Positions 1 through 8,479 of a stretch of 32,941 nucleotides of DNA are shown here, piece after piece. Numbering within the stretch: position 1 is the first letter of the stretch; every line of letters starts with the position of its first letter. A program made the position numbers and the translations under genes. The stretch covers positions 1 to 32,941 of the forward strand of contig JAAMPI010000533.1 of NCBI GenBank assembly GCA_013054445.1, given 5' to 3'. The notes beneath the pieces are model-generated. The model was not told where the DNA came from, made no database searches, and worked only from the letters and a program-made list of their open reading frames with translations. The DNA is from Cudoniella acicularis (taxonomy: Eukaryota; Ascomycota; Leotiomycetes; Helotiales; Helotiaceae).

Positions 1-42
1 ATATATAAGGAAGAAGAATATATATAAATTTATATAATATTT

Positions 43-121
43 ATGTATACGGGTATCCGCGGGTATCCATATAGGAGTAAGAGAAACTATACCCACCCGC
101 GGGTACTACCCACTACCCATC
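43..121. repeat. CGGGTA/TACCCG-rich short repeats
   Basis: Several copies of GCGGGTA(T/C) and ACCCACCCGCGGGTA-type words occur in both orientations within 80 bases. Such GGGTACCC-like subrepeats are sometimes found near the ends of hAT-type DNA transposons; here that is only an inference, as no transposase is visible. Confidence 0.35.
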
Positions 122-624
122 ACGTAGCCTACATGGAATTGTTAATCAACTCGCCGATGCGGGTGCGAAATACGACGCTGCAGGTGATCGTATTTGGGAA
201 GATCCCAACGGAGCCATATGAGGAAACTAGACTTCTTCTAGTTGGACTCTATAAAACAGCTTTTCGTTATCTCATAACCGTGTCTACGCTCACAGGTTTT
301 GGCTTAAAGTCTTCTTTGTGGAGGTTCAAGCTTGCGTTTAAAGAAAAAGACATGCAATTCCTAACTAGAGACTATCAAAGTCTGCTTATGCAAGAAAGGA
401 TGTTTGTGGATGCGATAGCTAGAATTGTGGCAGTTAAGGCCCAGGACGATCTCCAGGCCGCGATACTGCAAAACAATGAATCTATCAACGCTATTATGAA
501 CAGACTAACATCATTTGAGCAACCGATTACAGAGCTTATACGCAACGAATTGCAAGGGATTATTGAAGCGGAGGTTGCTAGGCAGGCAAAGGCAGTGTTA
601 AAAGAAAGAGACAATGATAGATGA
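43..624 (+). pseudogene. ORF with a helical region like the N-terminus of fungal STAND/NLR proteins (fragment)
   Basis: I do not firmly recognise this 193-codon ORF. Its second half (from about residue 85) alternates charged and hydrophobic residues in a long amphipathic-helix pattern, with a WRFKLAFKEKDMQ-like segment and repeated I/L spacing. This recalls the helical N-terminal regions placed before NACHT/NB-ARC domains in fungal NLRs. The first ~30 codons come from a short CGGGTA/TACCCG-rich stretch and are probably not coding, so the true start may be a later ATG (131 or 154). After the stop at 622-624, another frame (about 630-764) stays open and still looks protein-like, suggesting a frameshift or a missed intron. 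No NTPase motif follows, so this is best read as a truncated or decayed gene. The family assignment is tentative. Confidence 0.3.
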
Positions 625-764
625 ATAGTTCGAGAGGCATTTTGTTGTGGCTGAGGCCCACTATCATGGTTCTTGCTCTCGTTCAGCGCTTCAGGATGAG
701 ACTCAAGGGCCACCGAGGATCTATCAGCCTATTCATGGCTTCGGCGATTCATACTTGACTATAT

Positions 765-2771
765 AGATAGTCCATCGTTATCAATCCACTTTAATTCTCT
801 CATTTGCTGCGAGTTCAGTTGAGGTTGAGGATTGAGGCGAATGGGAAGGGAAGCGAGTAGAGGTTGGGATGGCGGTACGGTTGAGACCCGAGAGTATTCT
901 CCTTGTATATTGAAAGCCCGTGTTTTTATTTGAGGGGCGAGGAGGGTTGATATAAAAAGGATTTCGGGTTGAGAAAAAATTCCTTCTCCCTGGATCCTGG
1001 GGGTTTTACGAATTTACAGCCAACTTACGGCGAAGAGGAGTCAGTCGGAGGTGTAGTGTTCTCTTATCACGTGCCTCGTGATTGTTAGGTTTTAATTGTC
1101 AATTGAAGTGTCAAGTAAATCGGTATAAAAAATTATATATTAAAGTTGAGCACACCGCTTCACAAAGGAAACTATATAGCTATATAGGTGGTGGTTGTGA
1201 TGAAATGGATCCCTGGATCTGTAAATCAGCCTAACAGGCCGGAATCCGTAGATTCCCCGATCTATCACATGACTTGTCACGTGGGTCGTGACAGGAGGCT
1301 TGGAGGGGACATAGCCACACACGTAGCACGGAGGATGACTGATGGGACGCGGCGCGATAACAGTGACGACTTTCGATGAATTTCATTGCCTTACGGATAT
1401 GGGGAGGAAGGGTTGTCTTACATATCGCATCGCATCTCAATTGATAGGCTTCGCTCCCCTTTCGCAGCTCGCTTTCGCTTTCGCTTTGCTTCCATCTACC
1501 CTCGTTCAACCTCAAATCCTCACCCCCTCACCCCCTCATCCTCACTGGCCTGCGTCGCCTCAGTGACCTCGCCGTCAACCTCGCTCTCGCTTTGAAGCTT
1601 ACTCTCACCTTCCCCCTTCTCTCACTTACCAAACTGAACAGCGTACCACCCTACCGAAACCCAAAGCGAACACCGAAAACCGAAAACCGAAACCCAAAAC
1701 ACCGAACCCCGGCGGATCAACCCAGCGGCCCAGCCTGACGCGCTCACGTATACGATAAACACCACACCAATACCTCCCTCCGTACGACAAATTATTTTCG
1801 AAACCGATACCAATCCTCCGTGTATCGTGACACCAGCCAGCCACTCTCAACACCCCGCCATATATCCTCACCCCGCCGCTCGTTGGCTCGCTCAGCCTGC
1901 AAGGTTCCAACAAAAAAAACAATAGTTCTAATAATAAATCAACACCCAACCACTCAGGTAGCACCTACCGTTTTATGACAACGAAATATGCATATAGGTA
2001 CGTACCACGTTCTTGTTCCCGTATATCGGTAATGAGTTACCAATACGTCTCCGAGGTTTTTGGACCCGAAAACTTGGTTGGTCGGTGTTTGGATCCACTT
2101 GTGTGCCTTCCCCCTTTCTTTGCTCCGGACTTTGGTTGTCCGTCCTCGGAGACTCGACTTTAAGTACCTAGGTACCATGCGCGCACGCGTCTCGTCTGAT
2201 ATTTATTTTTGTTTTTGCTTTTTGGGAAGAATCGATAATTGATTCTTTTTCTATTCGGAAGACTTTTTAATAGAAAAAATCACACGAGTCGGGACCAGAA
2301 TTTATGAAGAGTGCGCTTGAAATTAATTATTTTCGCATGTTTTCTATTCACAAATACTTCCTAGTAGGATCAATTTGAAAACCGGAAGTGGAATGCATGA
2401 CTTGAAAAGCTTTCAATTATTATCTTCCCAAATTCTCCTTTCACGGAGCCAAGATCTGAGCCAACCATCTCATTACCGCATCGAATCTGTCCCATCCCCC
2501 AGCTCGAAATATCCATCTAAATTCCATCCTCCCATGTTCTAGTTATTCAAAGGAAACCTTGGCCATGTTTATATAGCCAACCAGGCATCCATTTATCCAT
2601 CAATCAAACCTCTAAAAATCAAACGCTCCCAAGTCCCAGGTCCCAACAAAAGAAAACGCCAGCCTACATATTTCAAGGCTCCGTCCTGTCCCATTGGCAT
2701 CATAAGCCCAGACATAAATTCCCAATGGATTCCAAACCATTCGCACGAACTTTTCTCTTCTCTTCCCCAGA
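765..2771. other. Gene-free stretch with CT-rich and CGAAAAC-type simple sequence
   Basis: No convincing coding region on either strand. Contents noted: a pair of TCACG-N5-CGTGA motifs (listed separately); a C/T-rich block at about 1490-1630; a CCGAAAAC/CCGAACAC-type low-complexity run at about 1655-1710; and the 12-bp palindrome GTACCTAGGTAC at 2164-2175. The last ~500 bases presumably include the 3' end of the RTA1-type transcript, which is on the minus strand. The ORFs here are short and overlap one another in several frames. Confidence 0.5.
1067..1291. promoter_or_regulatory. Two TCACG-N5-CGTGA sites exactly 210 bp apart
   Basis: TCACGTGCCTCGTGA lies at 1067-1081 and TCACGTGGGTCGTGA at 1277-1291. 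Each contains an E-box (CACGTG) and is an inverted repeat TCACG/CGTGA around a 5-base centre. A further TCACATGAC lies just upstream of the second. E-boxes are bound by bHLH regulators; a role here is inferred, since no gene starts close by. Confidence 0.35.
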
Positions 2772-3707
2772 TCAAGCATCTGAAATCTCCTGATCACTCA
2801 ACTGCATCAATTCGGTATCCTTCTTTCTCCCAATAATAGCCCCTGGGTGCACCACATTGAAAATAATCATAACAAACAACATAAGCACCGCATCAAAGAC
2901 GTAAAGGTACACCTCGGTCTTCTGCAACGCGCTATCTCTGCCGCTTGCAAACTCCGCTACTCTGAAAATCGACCGAATGAGAATCAGCCCGCTAGCTGCA
3001 TACAGAGCGAAGATGTTCTTTTGCCATGGCGACATCATGGATGCCTGAGTAGGGTTGGCCACGATGCGCTTGTGGAAGATGGCGCTGGTGACCATGAAGA
3101 GGCCGAAGAAGCCGATCTGTCCAATGAGACCAACGAGTACGATATCCTTTCCCAGATTCAGCGTCGAGGCTTTCGTCTGCAAGGAGCCACCGAAGCATTG
3201 TAGAAGGAAAGCGAGGACGTCGCCAGTGACGAAGATCTTGGTGAGTCGGCTGGCGCGGATGGGTGCGAGGTGTTCACCGTGTGTGAGAAGGATAATGCGT
3301 CCGAGGATCATGTAGATGCTCGCTGCGAAAAGGGCGGGGGCGAGGAGAAGACCGAGTGTTGAAATGATGTAGATTCCTAGACTGGTTTGGTTCTTGGCGC
3401 TGACTATCCGGGTTGCATATCCAATCCATTCGACTTTTAAATATTAGCTAGGTCTTGCAGACTTGAAAGTTGGCACTTACAGCACCCTCCGATGAGGAAT
3501 GGTACCAAGTAGACTGTCTTCTTCTTTGCTGCTTGGAATATGTGGATAATTGTGGTTATGAGAAAGAGAATGGCGAAGATTCCAGCTGCAGCAATCGAGG
3601 GATTATATCTGGAGAAATGTTAGCTAAATTCGAAAAAAGCATAATAAAGTGACCTACTCATAGAAAGCGAACTTCCCATCTGCTGGGGTAGTAGAATTTG
3701 CACTCAT
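2772..3707 (-). CDS. RTA1-like membrane protein (lipid-translocating exporter family), 3 exons
   Basis: RTA1-family proteins are seven-helix fungal membrane proteins linked to resistance to sterol-like or lipid-acting toxic compounds and to lipid movement at the plasma membrane. Spliced model: exon 1 3658-3707, exon 2 3481-3608, exon 3 2772-3433. The introns are 49 nt (GTAGGT..CAG) and 47 nt (GTAAGT..AAG) with GCTAAC and GCTAAT branch sites. Product 279 aa, the usual length. Family signatures visible: FYEYNPS near residue 15, VPFLIGGCFEWIGYATR (about 53-68) and APALFAASIYMILGR (91-105), followed by further hydrophobic helices and a short cytosolic tail ending near residue 279. The start at 3707 puts a short hydrophilic leader before the first helix; an in-frame upstream ATG exists but would add an atypical extension. 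It is divergent from the Zn2Cys6 gene, with 582 bp between the starts. Family assignment is secure; substrate unknown. Confidence 0.93.
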
Positions 3708-4289
3708 GATGGCTATTGTGGAGAACAAACAAGCTAAGCTTCGTATTAAAAGTGCCCAAGTAAGCTTAAGTATAAGCGAAGGAGGGTGAAGTGAATTGTG
3801 AATGCCCTCCAAAAACACCACGGAAAAGGAAGTATATGTAAGAAAAGTCTCCAAGCGGACACGGAGTCGGGTTTGGAGCCTAAGTTCCGCCGCACGTTCG
3901 GTCTACGCAGAGGAAGGCTAGGAATACGAGGATCCCGGTATTGTCCCCTGTCAATAATCTCAAAAGAGGCTGAGTGAAGATCCTCGCTAATCGCGTAAGC
4001 ATCTCCGGCCAATTACAGGCATCACAGTACGCTGATAGGGCCCCCCGCTTGGCGCAGCGCCCCCTGAAAGGCTGACGCTGGCGGTACTTCTTAAATAAAC
4101 GTCCTCCTTGGGTCTCGCATCTCCCCTCGGGTCTCGGTCTCATATCTCCCCTCGGTTGTCGCTCACGGATAGAACAGCTTCTCATTCGACGTTGCTTTCA
4201 TAACAAACTCTGCATCAGACGAACCCGAGCCGCACACGAAGTGCGAGTGCGCCTACAAGATTTGTGAACAGGAGGCTGATCTAAGGGGG
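3708..4289. promoter_or_regulatory. Shared divergent promoter between the RTA1-like gene and the Zn2Cys6 regulator
   Basis: This region separates two gene starts facing away from each other. It contains a 12-bp direct repeat ATCTCCCCTCGG at 4119-4130 and 4144-4155 (25 bp apart), each with a CCCCT core like a fungal stress-response element and a CGG triplet as used by zinc-cluster proteins. TCGTATT occurs at 3741-3747 and, inverted, at 3923-3929. It shares the TCGTA core of the sterol-response element bound by Upc2/Ecm22 proteins but is not an exact match. Function is inferred. Confidence 0.4.
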
Positions 4290-5955
4290 ATGTCATCCAA
4301 GCCTCGCAGGCCTCATCATAAGAGCCGGAACGGCTGCACGCAATGCAAGGTGCGAAAAGTAAAGGTATGCATGATCCACTTTCGTCTCTGTCTGGCCGGT
4401 ATAGATGTTCGTCTCATAGGGCGGATTCTTTGTTGATGGTTTGCGTACTGTCCTTGATTGCTTCGGTTGCTGTTTTTGGCTCTCGTGTTGCAACGGGGAT
4501 TTGGTTTTCCCGTACGGAGTACTTTTGATAACCATCAAATGTCTCCGCTTGGTTTGGGCGCTGCCCTTCAGGCTTCAGGCCTCGAATGCGCCTCGACGTT
4601 CTGAATGCCCCATTCGGAAATGTCTCCGCTTGGTCCTTGACCACTAACCGAGGGTCATCCTATCGACGCGTCACCTTATACGGCTCAGGCGCATAGACTG
4701 ACTGGACACAGTGCGATGAACAGAAACCAACCTGCAGGAGATGCGACCATTATGATGTGCCTTGCTCCTTTCTGCAAACGCATCCTCAGAGAGGAGGGAG
4801 GCTGACGGGTTTCCAACCGTCGTCCTTGACACCATCACCTACCGAAACACCACCAACAACAACCCCAAGCCCAATCCCGGCTTCTTTTCCCTCCTCCGTC
4901 CCGGTTCGGCTGGCTGACAATCAATCCTCGAGATTCACGATACTGGATCTGGAATTGCTCCATTTCTGGGTCACTGAAGCCGCCAACAATTATGGCGCGA
5001 CTTCGTAGAAAAGTCGATACTCTTTCGGAATTCTGCCATTCAGATAGGCATAGAGTATCCATTTTTGATGCACCAGATCCTTTCTCTATCAGCTTTCAAT
5101 ATCGCTGTCCTTCGCCCACAAGATGCAGCAAAATACAGATACCTATCGGACAGACATGCAATGAAGGCGCTCTCCTTATTCCAACCTCAAATCAACAATC
5201 TCACAGAAACAAACTGCCAAGCTTGTTTCCTATTCAGCTTAGTCACTTTCATCCAGGCATGGACATCACAAGACATCACCCAACCCTCCACTCTCTTCTT
5301 CATCCCGACAAATTTGGACGAAAATGGAGAATTCATCCAATGGGCGAGGCTCTATCGTGGCCATCAGGAGATAATAAGATTATATTTTGTGGTCCTCATC
5401 GGGGGACCATTAAGACCTCTCTTCGAACCATGGCTCACTCTCCCCGAAGACCGACCGATGCCTTTGCTCGAAGAGGAGTACAAACACCTGAGCGAGTTCA
5501 CAGAAGTTTGGAAATCGTCAGTCTCGATACCCGATACGCAGAAGGAAATCCTGACAAATGCTCACAAGGACTTAATGCGTATCTTCAGCATCTTCGCTTT
5601 TGAACCACAAATACCCAAGTTGGCGGCTGTCATGTCGTGGTTCTCTCGGATCGTGGATGACTTCTTGGTGCTGCTGGAAGACAAAATGCCTGAAGCCTTG
5701 TTGATTGTTGCGTATTATTGTGTGGCGATAAAGATGCAATCGGGTTGCGTCTGGTGGTTGACAGGGAAAGCTGAGCATCTGTTGCGAACGGTCCTCGATG
5801 AACTTGGAGACCAGTGGGAACAATGGACGAGGTGGCCGATCGAGAAGGTATTAGAGACACCTCTTTTGATCGAGAAGGCAACGGACGTTGATGAGGGAGG
5901 GGATTTCATTGGTCAGAATCAAAAGGCTGGAGCATCGAAGCAGGATGTTGAATGA
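4290..5955 (+). CDS. Zn(II)2Cys6 transcription factor, Upc2-like layout, with an apparent frameshift
   Basis: Exon 1 (4290-4364) gives a basic start and half of a zinc cluster. A 347-nt intron (4365-4711, GTATGC..CAG) follows. The cluster is then completed as Cys16-x2-Cys19-x6-Cys26-x6-Cys33-x2-Cys36-x6-Cys43, a full binuclear Zn2Cys6 DNA-binding domain. A Pro/Thr/Ser-rich linker leads to LELLHFW, typical of the fungal regulatory domain in sterol-regulator-type (Upc2) factors. That frame stops at 5006-5008. The next frame carries WRDFVEKS and PFLMHQILSLSAFNIAV, the expected continuation, and stays open to 5955. The crossover lies at about 4985-4993 and equals one missing base. No GT..AG intron of the right phase gives a sensible protein there. 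Product about 438 aa if read across. It is either inactivated, misassembled or sequence-erroneous. It likely acted in the nucleus and may regulate the adjacent RTA1-like gene (inference). Confidence 0.8.
4537..4634 (+). repeat. 17-bp direct repeat inside the long intron of the Zn2Cys6 gene
   Basis: AAATGTCTCCGCTTGGT occurs at 4537-4553 and again at 4618-4634, 81 bp apart, inside an intron far longer than the others in this window. It may record a local duplication or the footprint of a small insertion. Confidence 0.6.
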
Positions 5956-6202
5956 TCTTGCATTTGTCGCAAAAAATTCTCAGCGTTCGCAGGTGAAGGG
6001 GATGTTGGAGAGAACCTCAATGGTGGGATCCAGTCCCATTGCTCAATTAATGTCTAATAGGCTGAATATCCTTTGCTTTATCGTCTGCTTCAAGCTTGAT
6101 GATGTGATCTCGAAATGACGGATCTCTTCTCTGATCTTCGCCGGCAAAGGGATGATATGCTCAGGGAGGACCTTGGCAGAGATCGAATTCAATTCCTGCA
6201 TT

Positions 6203-6672
6203 TCAACACAGGCGGAATAGTCTTCCGGTTAGCGTTGTGCCAAGCGTGATCTCGAAATGCTGTCTTGCGTCCACCTGGACAACACCTTTGTCTGTTGGAG
6301 AGATGGAACCCAGTTTCTCGAGGTATACTGAGACATCTTCTCCATCACAACCCTCTTCCTGAGGCCGATCCAAGCTTTCTCGATGTCCGCAGTCCACTTG
6401 GAGGGCCATGGGTTGGCGATGCCGAGTCCAGTCGCTTGCGGACTTTTCGTACAATCTCCATTCTCCAAAGGCCAACTGGTCCAAATCCCATGCCCCAATC
6501 TACTGCCATTACCGCGCAACCCTCCATCTTATCCTCAGGCCCTGGTCCTTTCTCAACATTCCCAACTTCCAATCAACTCGCAGCTCCCTCCCCATAGTAG
6601 AACGCCATCTTGAGAGCCCAGAGATACCGAATCCAACCTTTGGGCGGCGCCTCAAGGATCCAACAGCTATTC
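6203..6672 (-). pseudogene. Decayed protein-coding gene, family not recognised
   Basis: On the minus strand, protein-like segments follow each other but jump between frames. First comes an open frame with WIRYLWALKMAFYYGEG, then a TGA, then a segment with GPGPEDKMEGCAVMAVDWG (about 6560-6450). Next is a FGEWRLYEKSASDW segment in a second frame, then PWPSKWTADIEKAWIGLRK in a third, then a return to the second frame with SPTDKGVVQVDARQHFEITL, ending near 6203. Each piece has balanced composition and Trp-rich, folded-protein character, and together they read like one ancestral protein with at least three frameshifts and one stop. I do not know the family and no function is assigned. The neighbouring stretch 5956-6202 also has a short open frame on this strand, possibly the former C-terminus. 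Confidence 0.42.
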
Positions 6673-7560
6673 GTGATGCCAGAGACCCAAAAGCATCGGC
6701 CAAGGAGAAACCCTGGTGTTGTCACAGACACGCAGTTGCGTTTACTGTATCTTGGAATCGACTTGTTGCTTTGCCTTGATCTTGTTGTTGCATTGCATGG
6801 CGAGTTGACCGGCTCTGCAGAGACGGGGGAAGATAGAAAGCGTGAATAATTGCGAAGAAAGTTGATAGATAGTGCTTTGATGAGGATATGGTCGTTTGCA
6901 TGTTGAAGGTCTCCTGCAGCTTGGAGGGGAGAGGAATATTGAGTGTGTGCCTGAGATGTAAGGATACAACAGACCTTTCAGGCCGATTTGAAGTGTGAAG
7001 CGTCTCTGGCACACTATCGGGCACTTTCTAGAGACCCACAGATCAAACTCCTGAATTATTCACAGATTTAGAGGTGTTGAGAAACCCAGTTGCTCCTGCT
7101 AATCTTCTCATCTGTATTCCAGAGATAGGTTTTTATAGTGCGAGGTGACACTATGAAAGTCTCATATTTTGTGAGTATTCCACCTTGGTGAGCTACTATT
7201 TTGACTCGTGAGCTTGGCAGGCTGGCAGCGGAGGAACGCCTGGTAAATCTATGTCACGTGCATACGCTAGCCTCTGAAGCAAGAGGGCCTTCGCCGCCCA
7301 TTCAACCAACCACCTGCACTCAAATCAATCCACTATCGAATTCCACCTCTTCCGCGCTTCTTCCAGAAAGAACCAGCCAAATATCGCACTTCCTCTGCCG
7401 CGCCCGCACCACACATTTTCCCCGAATACACTAGCCATTTTAGGCTAGCGTATCTCACGTATTGGACTTCAATAGCTGGTAGCGCTTCGACCTTCTTTCC
7501 CCACACTGATTCGAACCGTTTTTCTACTATAAAATCGACTAAGCACAACTTTAGGAGAAA
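6673..7560. other. Gene-free stretch between relics
   Basis: No gene recognised. A 100-codon minus-strand ORF at 6722-7024 is Ser/Thr/Gln-rich without recognisable motifs; it may hold the upstream remains of the decayed gene to its left. A CACGTG lies at about 7253. The rest is unremarkable. Confidence 0.35.
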
Positions 7561-8091
7561 GTGCGCTCTCTAGGGCAGCAAATCCAGGAACAATCAGAGA
7601 CAATCCGACGCAAGGAGACTATTCGCCAACAACAAGAGGAGATTCGCCAACAACAAGAGCAGATTCGGCGCGTCAAAGAAGCGGTTGGTAGCCAAAAAGA
7701 AGCAGGAGGTGTCCCTCTCGATCTACAAACCCCGAATCCCAATTACGGCTAAGACCAAGAATCCGACCATGACCACGGATCTGAGCAAAAAGAGCAGTCT
7801 GTTACGGATCAACAACCCTCTGCCCCACAAGCCGGACGTGTAATGGATAAGCCGCGCACCTATAAACACCGTGAAGTTATCTTCAGATATAGGTACAAGT
7901 TCTACCAGCACGTACAGGGGGCTGTGAAAAAGCTCCAACTTGTGGCTATTGTGGCATTAAATTCTCCACCAATCCTCAACTTTATGCACACTATGGAAAT
8001 GGCTGTAAGAAGTAAAGAAAGGCCCAGTCTCAGACACATCACGAATAGATACATTTGCAAACTCCGCCTGTTCGCTTCGGCACAACAATAA
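7561..8091 (+). pseudogene. Relic ORF: Gln/Glu/Arg coiled coil plus basic tail, one internal stop
   Basis: One frame stays open from just after a TAG at 7552-7554 to a TAA at 8089-8091, apart from a single TAA at 7750-7752. The first part encodes a heptad-like coiled coil built from near-repeats of IRQQQEE/IRQQQEQ (about 7615-7665). The part after the stop is first acidic and then basic and aromatic (RYRYKFYQHVQ). There is no ATG at the left end, so this is probably the middle or end of a lost gene. No family recognised. Confidence 0.3.
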
Positions 8092-8479
8092 CTCTCCTTC
8101 TACCGGTCTCCAGACGTTGACTTGCTACCTCGAATATCGAATAATTCACCTCCTATACCTCCACACAAGAGCAGAAGGCTGGAATAATGGGTCACACGGA
8201 TATCATGGCTTTGGGCAGCGGTGCAAGACCATATGGCTTTGTTTTTCGTAGCAAATTGACCATTGAGGACATTCACAGCCAACACGAGCCCCAATGCCGA
8301 AAAGTGTTACATTTTAGTCTTTTTCCGTTCTACAAATTCCCAGAGAATAACAATATCTATCTCGTCGCCACTGATCCTTCCACCAGCCTTCTAAATCATT
8401 TTCTCCAACTCCCCCCTCTCCCCGCTCTCCTTCACCCCACATCAGCACCAACGTCCAAGATAAAGAAAGCCAGGCAACA

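Noticed and set aside
4970..5043. Intron explaining the regulator's frame change
   Set aside because: Phase would fit, but the donor GTCACT is poor and removal would delete about 25 residues that the family needs between its two conserved blocks.
4992..5603. 203-codon ORF inside the Zn2Cys6 regulator
   Set aside because: Out of frame with the recognised fungal regulatory domain; composition is that of a shadow.
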